The notes under the pieces: model-generated
What the model was told of the DNA's origin: nothing
Database searches by the model: none
What the model saw: the letters and a program-made list of their open reading frames with translations, nothing else
Translations under genes and position numbers: made by a program
Assembly: GCA_964536265.1 (NCBI GenBank)
Contig: CAZHVV010000001.1
Location: 129,393 to 193,392 of the forward strand
Length of the DNA: 64,000 bases
DNA from: JAPUDS01 sp964536265
Lineage (GTDB): Bacteria; Patescibacteriota; Saccharimonadia; Saccharimonadales; Saccharimonadaceae
Direction: 5' to 3'
Part shown: piece after piece, positions 13,449 through 22,491 of the stretch
Numbering within the stretch: the stretch's first letter is position 1
Layout of the letters: every line of letters starts with the position of its first letter

Positions 13449-15134
13449 ATGCCGAAATATACCACCAAGAGGCCACCTGCCCGAAAACTTGTCACGTCGC
13501 TAGAGCGATATCTTAATTCCCCTTTCGTTACGATTGTCCTGATGGCTTCCACGCTTGGTGCTATCGTCTATATGATTTTTTTGTTTCAGCCTGCATATCG
13601 CGGTGACTTACTTCCCTACCTCATGGTCGTAGGCGCTGAGTCGTTTTTGATTGTTCATGGCATCATTTCCTTTTGGACGGTGCTTGGTGGTAGGTCTGAC
13701 CCGCGTAATTTCGAGTTTCATACTGCACAAGACCAACTCTTCGATACGAACAGTAAGATTATTTCGAAACGTATCCCTGAAATGCCCGAGATGATATCGC
13801 GCGAGCGCCAACTGTTTCTTCATGAGCAACCCGTGATGGTAGACATACTCATTCCTGTGTACGGTGAGCCGGTCAGTGAAGTACGTGAAACTGCCATAGC
13901 TGCAAGGAATGTTTTCGGGAAACATAGGACGTATATATTGGATGATGGCGGGTCCGATGAGATACGACGTATGGCGAAACGGATTGGCGTTGAATATATC
14001 CGCCGTCCAACGCATGAATACGCGAAAGCTGGCAATATTAATTATGGCCTCTCTCAGACAGAAGGTGACTTCTTTGTAATTCTGGACGCTGATTTCGTCG
14101 CAGATAAAATGTTTCTGTATGAGACTCTGCCATTTTTCGAAGACGACCTCATGGCCTTCGTGCAAACACCGCAATATTATGACAACAACAATACGTTCGT
14201 TTCCTACGCAGCTGGCTTTATGCAGCACGTCTTTTACTCGCTTGTGCAAATGGGAAAGAACAAGTTCAATGCTGCGTTTTGTGTCGGTACGAACGTTGTG
14301 TTTCGCCGTAGCGCAATTGAACACGTTGGTGGGATGTATACGAAGTCGAAGTCTGAGGACATATGGACATCACTCATGCTACATGAAAAAGGCTATCGTT
14401 CAACATATATAAACAAGGTGTTGGCAATTGGTAAAACGCCGGAAACAATCAAGGCGTATTCAAAGCAACAGCTACGCTGGGCGACAGGTAGCTTCGAAAT
14501 TTTCCTGCGCCGCAACCCGCTTATGAACAAGAAGCTTACTGTTGATCAGCGGATTCAATATTTCGGCACAACAACCTTTTACTTTAACGGGTTTGCTGTC
14601 GCAATTTTGATGTTCTTGCCGGCGCTGCAAATCTTTTTCAACCTGACTCCTATTGCGCTCAATCTACCGTTTTATCAATGGGCACTGCTCTATTCTGGTT
14701 TTTATCTGACACAAATTATTTTGTCGATGTATACCATGGGTGGCTTCAAAATCCGAACGCTTATGCTGGCTGCAGTTTCCTTCCCAATTTATATCAAAGC
14801 ATTTTTCAATGCGCTAGTTGGACGAGATGAGAAGTGGCACGCAACCAACCGAGTGGATAATTACGACTCACCATATAACTACATCCGCACTCAGGCATAT
14901 ATATTTGTATTCCTATTCCTCACCTTTTGTGTGGGTGTTTGGAAAAGTGTATACACGCAAGAGTTTTCGGTATCTATTGCCTGGAGTGCACTCAACGCAT
15001 TTATTTTTGGGGTATTCATGGTAGTTGCGCAGCGCGAGTCATACAGAATGCGTCATCCTGTTCGGCGTTATGGCACATTACGGGCAAAACGATCAGAAAA
15101 AACGCTTCAGGCGATAAAGGAGGTTGAATTATGA
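13449..15134 (+). CDS. Processive GT2 glycosyltransferase (cellulose/curdlan-synthase-like)
   Basis: 561 aa. Two N-terminal helices (about 25-75) precede a cytoplasmic GT2 domain, and at least four C-terminal helices follow. The processive-synthase motifs are all present: DDG (D165/D166), DAD (D213, D215), SED (E303/D304 as TED equivalent) and QQLRW (Q340-W344). These form a polymer while threading it through the membrane. The ATG at 13449 was preferred to the GTG at 13434 because GGGAGGTGAG is better placed for it. It overlaps the next gene by ATGA. No PilZ domain is evident. The product sugar cannot be read directly; the downstream GH81 points to beta-1,3-glucan. Confidence 0.9.
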   Translation: MPKYTTKRPPARKLVTSLERYLNSPFVTIVLMASTLGAIVYMIFLFQPAYRGDLLPYLMVVGAESFLIVHGIISFWTVLGGRSDPRNFEFHTAQDQLFDTNSKIISKRIPEMPEMISRERQLFLHEQPVMVDILIPVYGEPVSEVRETAIAARNVFGKHRTYILDDGGSDEIRRMAKRIGVEYIRRPTHEYAKAGNINYGLSQTEGDFFVILDADFVADKMFLYETLPFFEDDLMAFVQTPQYYDNNNTFVSYAAGFMQHVFYSLVQMGKNKFNAAFCVGTNVVFRRSAIEHVGGMYTKSKSEDIWTSLMLHEKGYRSTYINKVLAIGKTPETIKAYSKQQLRWATGSFEIFLRRNPLMNKKLTVDQRIQYFGTTTFYFNGFAVAILMFLPALQIFFNLTPIALNLPFYQWALLYSGFYLTQIILSMYTMGGFKIRTLMLAAVSFPIYIKAFFNALVGRDEKWHATNRVDNYDSPYNYIRTQAYIFVFLFLTFCVGVWKSVYTQEFSVSIAWSALNAFIFGVFMVVAQRESYRMRHPVRRYGTLRAKRSEKTLQAIKEVEL

Positions 15135-15856
15135 AGTTCACGACACGGCTAAAGTTTATATTTGGGATTCTGTTTGTCATCGCACTATGCGGTGTACTTT
15201 TCCTGTACCTTCAACACTCGATGGCGCGTATACGTTCCATCAACGCGTATCTCGGTTCTGACTCGTATACAGTCGGAATAGATTATTCCAATATCGTTGA
15301 GAAACAATACGTTGAGGAAAACGCCTATGTCGAAGTTGGCGACCCACTTTTTGAGGTTCGCAGCTCGTCCCTTTCTGACGCGATTCGCAACAATCAAATC
15401 GCCGAAACTTCCCTGTTGTATTCAGTTACACCACAAGGAACGGTTCTAATCACGGCAGCCGCCGATGGCCGCGTGCAGAGCATAGAAAATCGTGTTGGTG
15501 CGTTCGTCCCCGCAAACAGCGAGCTGGCAACTATTAATCTAAAGGACGGTTTCTTTATCAGTGCGACATACAAATTATCATCGCCGGATTATGCCCGCAT
15601 CAGTACCGGAAGTCGTGTCGTTGTCACGATGCCTGATGGTGTAAAAATAGATGGCAAGGTATATGATATTTCGCTAGCGACAGTCGATGAAGAAGTCTTG
15701 ACGACAGTGAAGGTGCGGGTTGACCAGTCTAGGGTGAATCAGGTTGCCTTTTCGGTCGGTACGCCAGTTGAAACAACGCTATATCTCAACAACGACACAT
15801 GGTATACAAGCTTGAGACGTCTTGTTACGAACATGTTTCAGCCGTCAGGAAATTAA
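15131..15856 (+). CDS. HlyD/Alg44-like membrane fusion protein
   Basis: 241 aa. A single N-terminal TM (residues 8-29) is followed by a lipoyl/biotinyl-like hairpin (GIDYSNIVEKQYVEENAYVEVGDPLFEV; a second half GRVQSIENRVGAFVPANSELATI) and a beta-barrel part (FFISATYKL ... GSRVVVTMPDG). The long coiled-coil of classical HlyD is short or absent. Such proteins accompany polysaccharide synthases (for example Alg44 with Alg8) as extracytoplasmic adaptors. Start/stop overlap with the synthase supports coupled translation. Confidence 0.8.
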   Translation: MKFTTRLKFIFGILFVIALCGVLFLYLQHSMARIRSINAYLGSDSYTVGIDYSNIVEKQYVEENAYVEVGDPLFEVRSSSLSDAIRNNQIAETSLLYSVTPQGTVLITAAADGRVQSIENRVGAFVPANSELATINLKDGFFISATYKLSSPDYARISTGSRVVVTMPDGVKIDGKVYDISLATVDEEVLTTVKVRVDQSRVNQVAFSVGTPVETTLYLNNDTWYTSLRRLVTNMFQPSGN

Positions 15857-15859
15857 TCT

Positions 15860-17848
15860 ATGCGAAAAAAACTTTACGTAATCGTACCTATTGTTGTTAT
15901 TGTTCTGGTGTTTACTGCCGTCTATGTTGTCAATGTACTACGTGACTACAGCGAACAGTATCCGTCACTTCGCTCAATTGTGAATGAATCAAAGCTTGAG
16001 AGTATGCAACAAAAGGATGCGAGCGGGATTGATGTCAGTCATCTTGGTGATGGTCTCATGCCACCGACGAACAAATGGTTTAGTGGTATTGTGCTACAAA
16101 AACAGCCACAAACAGTCTTCCCTACTCCTCTTAGTTTTACCCCAACTGACAACTCCTTTACGTTTGATTTGCCGGGAGTTACGACGAATCCTGCAGGTAT
16201 CATGGCAAGTGTCGTGCAACCAGTCAAAGTTACCGTTGAGGGTGCCACGCACTACGTTGTGAAACGTTACGATGAGGTGAGCGTTGACCTAACATTTCGC
16301 AGTGGTGATCGCTCTATCGGCACAGTGACGCTTGTTGCCGGACTTCCATATATCTATTACAGAGGCTTGAGTGATACGACCCTTACGGTTGATGGCACAG
16401 CGACCGTTGCTGGTGACATGCTCACCTTTCGCACAAAAGACGTTACCTCAACCATTGCTGCATATGACGGAGCTCATACTAGTGGTGACGATGCTCACAA
16501 AATTACTGTTCCGAAAAATAGTTTGGTGACGATGTATGCAGCAAAAACGAGCGAAAGTAAAACTCTGGAGCAGTATGCGAAAAATCGTGTTGAACGTGCA
16601 GATGTGACGTATAAAAAAGATGGTGATAATTTTCAAACGACAATTGCATACAAAACCGCGAATGGTGGAAAAACGTATTTTGGACGCCTGCCACATCAAC
16701 AAGGTGGTTCTGGTGGCAAAACATATAACACTATTTACGGGCCACTTGTCATGGAGGCCGGAAACACGTTGCGTTTTACCACGGAGCAGGTACCAGTTGC
16801 TAACTCTCTCGACCTTTCTAAGCTCAGTAGTGATGAACGAACATCATTGGCGCAAACGGTGCGGCAAGACGTCAATACGCCTCATACGTACCCTGACGAC
16901 AGTTATTTTGGTGGTAAGGCATTGTATCGCGATGCGCAGCTTCTACTGCTTGCAAAACAACTTGGCGAAAATGAGGTAGCGACAACTGTTCAGACAAAGT
17001 TGCGTGATGGTTTGGTATCGTGGCTCCGGCAAGACGGCACAAGTAGCAAGTCATTCTACTATGATACAAAGGTGCGCGGCGTGGTTGGTGTGACACCGTC
17101 ATTTGGCTCAGAAGAGTTCAATGACCACCACTTTCATTTCGGTTATTTCATATATGCGGCGAGCGTCCTGGCTCGCTATGATGCTGATTTTCAATCAACC
17201 TACAAAGACGAGGTGAATTTGTTAGTTGCCGACATTGCGAATTATCGTTCAGACGAAGCATTGCCGTTGCGTCGTAACTTTGACCCATACTTTGGACATT
17301 CTTGGGCATCAGGTAGCTCGCCGTTTGCCGACGGTAATAACCAAGAGTCTTCGTCCGAAGCTATCAATGCCTGGGTTGGTGTTGAGCTGTGGGCACAGCA
17401 GATAAAGAATGAGCAACTTGCCGAACATGCGAGTTGGATGCTCAGCAACGAAGTTGCGTCCACGTCTGCGTACTGGCTAGACTTTGATAGAACCAAAGCA
17501 CCCTATGTAGCCGGGTATGACTATAGTGTCGTGTCATTGAACTGGGGAGGCAAACGTGACTATGCGACGTTCTTTAGCGCTGAACCGCGGGCGATGTTAG
17601 GAATTCTTCTTTTGCCTATGAGCCCAACAACGAAGTATATGTCGAGTTATGGTGAGAGAATCACCGAACAACTCAAAGAAGCCCGTACCAACCCTGCCCC
17701 TGCACAGTTTGAAGACTATTTGCTCATGTATGAATCATTAGCAGGCATTACTAACCAACTTGAACGCGCAAAACAACTACCCGATACGCTTATTGACAAC
17801 GCGAACTCGCGTAGCTACATGTACGCCTGGATTATGAGCCAGAAGTAA
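15860..17848 (+). CDS. Membrane-anchored GH81 endo-beta-1,3-glucanase
   Basis: 662 aa. An N-terminal TM anchor (residues 5-27) is followed by a full GH81 catalytic module outside the membrane. Family signatures are FNDHHFHFGYF (general acid Asp422), GHSWASG and NNQESSSEAINAW, with Glu496 and Glu500 at the catalytic positions. GH81 enzymes cut beta-1,3-glucans such as laminarin and curdlan. It starts 3 bp after the fusion protein, so it shares the transcript. Two roles fit: editing or release of the glucan made by the GT2, as GH8 BcsZ does for cellulose, or attack on environmental beta-1,3-glucan. The tight operon favours the first. Confidence 0.9.
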   Translation: MRKKLYVIVPIVVIVLVFTAVYVVNVLRDYSEQYPSLRSIVNESKLESMQQKDASGIDVSHLGDGLMPPTNKWFSGIVLQKQPQTVFPTPLSFTPTDNSFTFDLPGVTTNPAGIMASVVQPVKVTVEGATHYVVKRYDEVSVDLTFRSGDRSIGTVTLVAGLPYIYYRGLSDTTLTVDGTATVAGDMLTFRTKDVTSTIAAYDGAHTSGDDAHKITVPKNSLVTMYAAKTSESKTLEQYAKNRVERADVTYKKDGDNFQTTIAYKTANGGKTYFGRLPHQQGGSGGKTYNTIYGPLVMEAGNTLRFTTEQVPVANSLDLSKLSSDERTSLAQTVRQDVNTPHTYPDDSYFGGKALYRDAQLLLLAKQLGENEVATTVQTKLRDGLVSWLRQDGTSSKSFYYDTKVRGVVGVTPSFGSEEFNDHHFHFGYFIYAASVLARYDADFQSTYKDEVNLLVADIANYRSDEALPLRRNFDPYFGHSWASGSSPFADGNNQESSSEAINAWVGVELWAQQIKNEQLAEHASWMLSNEVASTSAYWLDFDRTKAPYVAGYDYSVVSLNWGGKRDYATFFSAEPRAMLGILLLPMSPTTKYMSSYGERITEQLKEARTNPAPAQFEDYLLMYESLAGITNQLERAKQLPDTLIDNANSRSYMYAWIMSQK

Positions 17849-17866
17849 TACGTTTACTCGCTTTTT

Positions 17867-17900
17867 AATCGCGCTTACGATAGCACCGTAAGCGCGATTT
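17867..17900. terminator. Strong inverted repeat / terminator after the GT2-GH81 operon
   Basis: A perfect 13-bp stem pairs AATCGCGCTTACG (17867-17879) with CGTAAGCGCGATT (17887-17899). It sits between convergent genes and has AT-rich flanks on both sides (TTTTTA before, TTGTACT after), so it probably stops both. Confidence 0.7.
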
Positions 17901-17941
17901 GTACTATGACTGATTAGGATATATTGCGAAAGTACCGGTTC

Positions 17942-20329
17942 CTATGTGTCGTCACGGCTGCGGCGAGCAGCAATCATCCACCATATGAATCCTACGACTG
18001 CTGCGGCAATCAGTAGCCACCAGTACCAGGCCATATCGAGGAATTGATCACTGGCAGTTGTTTCGGTGTCCGTTGCAGATTCAATAGCGGCTATGTCATT
18101 AATATTTGCGACTGTTGTTTCTGCGGCGAGCACCTCAGGTGTTTCGGTTGTGTCGGCAGCTGTCTGGTCGAAACTGGTTGTTGGCTCATTTACATTCACC
18201 AGTGCGAGAGGCGTGATTGGACCACTTGTCGCGACTCCAGTAGTTGTGCTGGTTCCCAGCACGCTCGCAACACTGAAAGATGTGTTGACGGGTAACGACG
18301 CATTGCCTGCGTTGTCGGCAGCATTTGCGTTCACAGTATGACTCCCAGATGCTAGGGCGCTCGTAACGACGTATCCCCAGGTTCCATCTCCATTGTTGGT
18401 AGCGGTATAGTCAGTCCCATCAATCGTCACAGTTACTTCAGCTGTAGCGTCATCCACTGTTCCAGTGATGGTAGGTGTTGCGCCGCTGAGTGAAGCTTGG
18501 TCAATAGTGACAACAGGTGCGGTTACGTCGTAGATGATTGCAAATACATTTGAACCAGCTGATGTATTCCCTGCTGCATCAATGGCAAAGATTTGGATAT
18601 AATGCGTCCCTTCGCCTTGGTTAAATACACCAGACCGGGTTGTGCCTGCCTGCTCCACTACGTATGGATGAGCTGCGTCGTAGGGGTTGCCAGGAATAGC
18701 GTTCCAGTACTTGTAAAGATATTTAACGATATCGCTGCTTGATGCTGCCCAATTTGCAACAATTGAGTATGAACTTGTTACATCACCGCTTGTAAGACTT
18801 TGACCACCTGAAGTTGCGGCGCTCAAAACAGGAGCAGTTGGTGCTTGCATATCGATTGTCATTTTCCATACTGGAGTCCATGCGCTCTTATTCCCTGCTG
18901 CATCAATAGCTCGAACTTGCCAGTACCATGTTCCATTTGCGCCAGATGAGTGAATTGTTGAGGTTGTTAGGTTATTGCGATCTGGAGCGCCATGGGCGAT
19001 GTTATTCCATACGCCATTTGTTAGAACGCCACTAGACGTTGTAGAACTCTGTGAAGACTGAAATTCGTACGTCAGAGGAGTTGCGTCGGTTGCATCAGTC
19101 CAGTCGAAGTAGAAATTATTACCAGTCAGATATCCGTTGTTGGTTGGATACGTCAAGCTAGGCGTGGTTGGTACCGTTTTATCAACAGTTACGTATGAGT
19201 AATCACTCCACGCGCCTGGGTTTCCGACCGCATCGACAGCGCGTACGCGCCATTTGTAGGTTGCTTCTGGTGCGCCGTTATTGTGTCGGACAACATTCGT
19301 GCCACTCAAATCATAATTTGATGAAGCACTCGTGTCAGCATATGAGTTTGCACCGTTATTATATGTCGTTTCATATTGGTATGTGGCTGCACCGGCAACT
19401 TTCGTGAAGATATTATCGAAGCTAGGGTTAGTTGTATAGCTATTGTTTGCAGGTGCGACAATAGTTGGTGCGCTCAGTGCTTGTGCGGTTACTTTTAGGG
19501 CAACTGTGCCGTATGGTGACCATGCGGTGTCTTTTCGGAAAATACCTACACCAGCGGCTCCGCCGTCAGTATAGAAAGGACCATGTGAGGTATTTTGAAA
19601 TACTTCATCTGCGCTAACGTCGCTTCCGACGCTCACGACTTGACCATCTGGAACTGCAAGGTTTAGCGAATCGTATGGTCCAGGGGCACCAATGGGTGCG
19701 TAACCACGAGTTTGTGTGTTGTATGCAATCCCAACAATGATATCGCTAGGAGCTACAATATTTAGACTACTAACGTCGAAGACGATGTTAGAGCTTAGGC
19801 CGCTGAAATTGTAGCAGGTTGCACCTACTTTCCATCCTGCCCCATTGCTCGTACTACCGCAAGTTGGGTCACTTTCTGGTCGCCATGGGATATCAAAATT
19901 TTGAGTCGTTGTTCTGAGTAGTGTGTCTGGTGCACCGTTTGCTCCCAGGTGAGAACTATAAATATTGAGCGTAATGTCATGAGACCAAGTAGCAGTATTT
20001 GCAGCGTATGTTGGGTTTGAGCTATAGGTTGAATACTTCGCCCAGTCACTCAATGTAGCGGTTACTGTGTCGAGGGTTCGGTTTGCATCGGCAAGATGAA
20101 TCGCGTCACCAAACTCAGACATCGAGGTAGCCTGGTACCCTACGCTTGCGTAGTTTGTTGGTACAGACACGTCTGGCAAAGCATCATATATTGTATTTGA
20201 AGCACTTATGGCTGACGCTGTTTGCGTAAACAAGAAGGGCGCTACTGTCATAGAACTACTAGTAACCAAAACGAAGGCGGTTACGAGTAATACTATTTTA
20301 TTACGTAAAGTTTTCAGCGTTTGCTGCAT
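17942..20329 (-). CDS. Large secreted surface protein with Ig/FN3-like repeats
   Basis: 795 aa from the ATG at 20329, preceded by AAGGAG. The signal peptide ends near FTQTASA (about residue 40). An N-terminal beta-sandwich of about 250 aa is followed by three or four Ig/FN3-like repeats marked by recurring DAVGN/DAAGN...W motifs and VDKTVPTTP, DMQAPTAP, DVTAPVVTI linkers. A Thr/Ser-rich stalk follows, then a C-terminal anchor helix (YWWLLIAAAVVGFIWWMIA) with a basic tail ARRSRDDT. It resembles cell-wall-anchored adhesins, but I see no LPXTG before the anchor. It probably mediates attachment at the cell surface. Confidence 0.8.
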   Translation of the reverse strand: MQQTLKTLRNKIVLLVTAFVLVTSSSMTVAPFLFTQTASAISASNTIYDALPDVSVPTNYASVGYQATSMSEFGDAIHLADANRTLDTVTATLSDWAKYSTYSSNPTYAANTATWSHDITLNIYSSHLGANGAPDTLLRTTTQNFDIPWRPESDPTCGSTSNGAGWKVGATCYNFSGLSSNIVFDVSSLNIVAPSDIIVGIAYNTQTRGYAPIGAPGPYDSLNLAVPDGQVVSVGSDVSADEVFQNTSHGPFYTDGGAAGVGIFRKDTAWSPYGTVALKVTAQALSAPTIVAPANNSYTTNPSFDNIFTKVAGAATYQYETTYNNGANSYADTSASSNYDLSGTNVVRHNNGAPEATYKWRVRAVDAVGNPGAWSDYSYVTVDKTVPTTPSLTYPTNNGYLTGNNFYFDWTDATDATPLTYEFQSSQSSTTSSGVLTNGVWNNIAHGAPDRNNLTTSTIHSSGANGTWYWQVRAIDAAGNKSAWTPVWKMTIDMQAPTAPVLSAATSGGQSLTSGDVTSSYSIVANWAASSSDIVKYLYKYWNAIPGNPYDAAHPYVVEQAGTTRSGVFNQGEGTHYIQIFAIDAAGNTSAGSNVFAIIYDVTAPVVTIDQASLSGATPTITGTVDDATAEVTVTIDGTDYTATNNGDGTWGYVVTSALASGSHTVNANAADNAGNASLPVNTSFSVASVLGTSTTTGVATSGPITPLALVNVNEPTTSFDQTAADTTETPEVLAAETTVANINDIAAIESATDTETTASDQFLDMAWYWWLLIAAAVVGFIWWMIAARRSRDDT

Positions 20330-20523
20330 AGTTACTCCTTGTGACAAAATGACTCACCACACCTGCGTCATGTCTTGACACGTTAATTATTAATCCCCAT
20401 TTAAAGACTCACTTTGTATTTTCTTAACTGTAGCACTTTCCAACAAGCTCCACAACTGTAGTGTATAAACTGCAAACGATTTATTAACAGTGAAGTAACT
20501 AGAACAGTTTTCTGCTCTGAGCA

Positions 20524-21294
20524 CTACCGTTCAATTTCTTGTTTTCTGAACACGAACACTGCTGTGAGGATTGAGGCGATAGTGACGAGCAGAATAACTG
20601 CCACGGGCCAGCCAAGTTCGCTACTCCAGCCACTTGCAACTACTTCTCTATAGTTTGAGAAAACAATATTTGGTGAATATTGTTGAAGGCCATTTATGAG
20701 CCCGAATACTGTCCCGAAGAGTATATAGCTAACAAAGCCAATTCCTCCGGCGGCGATAGAATTACGCACAAGCGTACTCGCCAGGATTGTGACAGATGCA
20801 ATCATCAGAATATAGAGCAACACTAACGCGGCCATCAATAAGAAATTTATTAGGCTGAACGCACCAAACGTCGTAACAGTGTAGGTATAAAATAGTGCAC
20901 TTGAAACAGAGAATATTACTGCGATACTGAGGAAATAACTAGCAAATTTCGATACAACGAAGTTCGTCCGCGAGATTGGTTTTGTGAGAACCATTTCGAG
21001 TGTCTTTTTTGACTTCTCGTCTGAAATTGCACCGGCGACTACAAAGACAAGGACGAGTAGTGCAATTTGACTGATGTTCTTGACGAACTGGTCAAGTGAA
21101 TCGTTATAGGTTGCAGGAGGAAGGTTGAGTGTCATACCAGGAACAGAGACACTTTTTAGGATTTCTGGTGTGAGTTTCGCGATTATCGGTGAGGCGATGG
21201 CGACAAAAAGGAAAATGATTATCAAAATCATCACCTTCTTGGTCCTCACCTGTTCTTTAATTTCCTTGCGTAGTAGAACGGCAAATTCACTCAT
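20524..21294 (-). CDS. ABC-2 type permease (YxlG-like)
   Basis: 256 aa with six hydrophobic helices and the ABC-2 layout: a cytoplasmic N-terminus (EFAVLLRKEIKEQVRTKK), TM1, a large external loop, then KPISRTNFVVSKF before the TM cluster. The start at 21294 follows GGGAGGG and overlaps the ATPase stop by 8 nt. It forms an exporter with the ATPase at 21287-22216. Substrate unknown. Confidence 0.88.
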   Translation of the reverse strand: MSEFAVLLRKEIKEQVRTKKVMILIIIFLFVAIASPIIAKLTPEILKSVSVPGMTLNLPPATYNDSLDQFVKNISQIALLVLVFVVAGAISDEKSKKTLEMVLTKPISRTNFVVSKFASYFLSIAVIFSVSSALFYTYTVTTFGAFSLINFLLMAALVLLYILMIASVTILASTLVRNSIAAGGIGFVSYILFGTVFGLINGLQQYSPNIVFSNYREVVASGWSSELGWPVAVILLVTIASILTAVFVFRKQEIER

Positions 21295-22216
21295 GTTCCC
21301 TCCCGAGTAATTCAACGAACAAATCTTCAGTTTCAGGCAATTTCAAACCGTACGATAAAATACCGACGTTTTGTTTGGCAAAATATTCAAACGGAATATT
21401 TTTCTCGACGACGGTATTGTCGAATAGCCATATTTTCAGCAGATTACCACTCTGTTCAACGCGCTTTGCCCACTTTTCTTTCGAAACACGTGCCACCATC
21501 TCGCTAGCATCAGTTGCAAACTCAATTTCTAGCAGTGGTGCGGCATATTCTGCCTTGAGCTCTGCGAGTGGTTTTGCAATGACAAGCTTTCCCTGGTTGA
21601 TAATCACCACGTCGTCGCAAATTTTATCGACGTCCGACAGGATGTGTGTCGAAAACAGAACCGTCCTGCTTTTCTTTAACTTCCCAATAACTTTCAAGAC
21701 TTCTTTGCGTCCCAGCGGGTCGAGTGCTGAAACGGGCTCGTCTAGGATGATAACCTCAGGGTTATTGAGGAGTGCTTGTGCGATGCCGAGACGTTGTTTC
21801 ATACCACCAGAATACGTACCTATTCGTTTGTCTTTCGCCGCTGTGAGGTCGACGAGCTGTAGCAGCTCAACTATTTTCGCCTCTTTCTGTTTCGGACTCA
21901 TTTTGAAGATATCCGCAATGAATTCCAGGTATTCTTGGCCACTCATCCATGCATACATCGACGGTAACTCTGGCAAATACCCAACCTTTTTGTTTGCGGC
22001 ACTACTACCAAAACTAACTGGAATGCCAGAAATACTTATATCACCTTCTGTCGCTTGTGAAAGCCCGACTAGCATGCGTAGTGTTGTCGTCTTTCCAGCG
22101 CCGTTTGGCCCCAAGAATCCAACAACATGATGTTCGGCAACATCAAACGACAAGTTGTCGACTGCCGTGAATGACTTGAATTTTTTAGTAAGATTTCTTA
22201 CCGAGATAGCGGGCAT
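21287..22216 (-). CDS. ABC transporter ATP-binding protein (YxlF-like)
   Basis: 309 aa. Walker A is GPNGAGKTT, the signature YSGGMKQRLGIAQ, Walker B IILDEPVSALDP, and the H-loop STHIL. A C-terminal extension of about 80 aa follows, common in ABC-2 exporters. It starts on the stop of the small PLDc_N-like gene (TAATG overlap). Gene order PLDc_N / ATPase / permease matches Bacillus yxlE-yxlF-yxlG. Confidence 0.92.
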   Translation of the reverse strand: MPAISVRNLTKKFKSFTAVDNLSFDVAEHHVVGFLGPNGAGKTTTLRMLVGLSQATEGDISISGIPVSFGSSAANKKVGYLPELPSMYAWMSGQEYLEFIADIFKMSPKQKEAKIVELLQLVDLTAAKDKRIGTYSGGMKQRLGIAQALLNNPEVIILDEPVSALDPLGRKEVLKVIGKLKKSRTVLFSTHILSDVDKICDDVVIINQGKLVIAKPLAELKAEYAAPLLEIEFATDASEMVARVSKEKWAKRVEQSGNLLKIWLFDNTVVEKNIPFEYFAKQNVGILSYGLKLPETEDLFVELLGREHE

Positions 22217-22419
22217 TAGTCCTCGCTTCTGCCAACCAAGAAATACAAGGCGGCACCAACAATTTCACCGAGTACGATGATGACTGACCACCAGACGACA
22301 GTTAGGTTCTTCGTCTTTTTCTTCTTTGTGATAAATAAATCATAGAGTGCATACAGTTGGAATGCCAGCTGTAGAAGTATGAGAGGCCAAATGACACTTA
22401 GTATTTGTTGTAGGTCCAT
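22216..22419 (-). CDS. PLDc_N-like small membrane protein (YxlE-like)
   Basis: 67 aa with two helices (residues 7-28 and 42-62) separated by a Lys-rich loop (ITKKKKTKN), and WWSVIIVLGEIVGAALYFLVGR, typical of the phospholipase-D N-terminal helical domain family. It is not an enzyme by itself. The SD AAAAGGAG and the -10 at 22442 give a short leader. It is the first gene of the ABC operon and probably modulates it. Confidence 0.8.
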   Translation of the reverse strand: MDLQQILSVIWPLILLQLAFQLYALYDLFITKKKKTKNLTVVWWSVIIVLGEIVGAALYFLVGRSED

Positions 22420-22441
22420 ATACGCTCCTTTTCAACATATG

Positions 22442-22467
22442 ATTATATGCTCATGATTATCATTTTG
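22442..22467 (-). promoter_or_regulatory. Promoter with Fur-box-like palindrome, ABC operon
   Basis: TATAAT (22447-22442, minus) is followed by the PLDc_N gene. Over its spacer lies CAAAATGATAATCATGAGC (22467-22449), which matches 15 of 19 positions of the classical Fur box and has a perfect ATGATAATCAT core. AT-rich chance similarity cannot be excluded. Confidence 0.45.
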
Positions 22468-22491
22468 CACGAGAAATCGTGCAACATTTTT

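Noticed and set aside
17942..20347. TTG start for the large surface protein
   Set aside because: The SD AAGGAG is inside that extension and is correctly spaced for the ATG at 20329.
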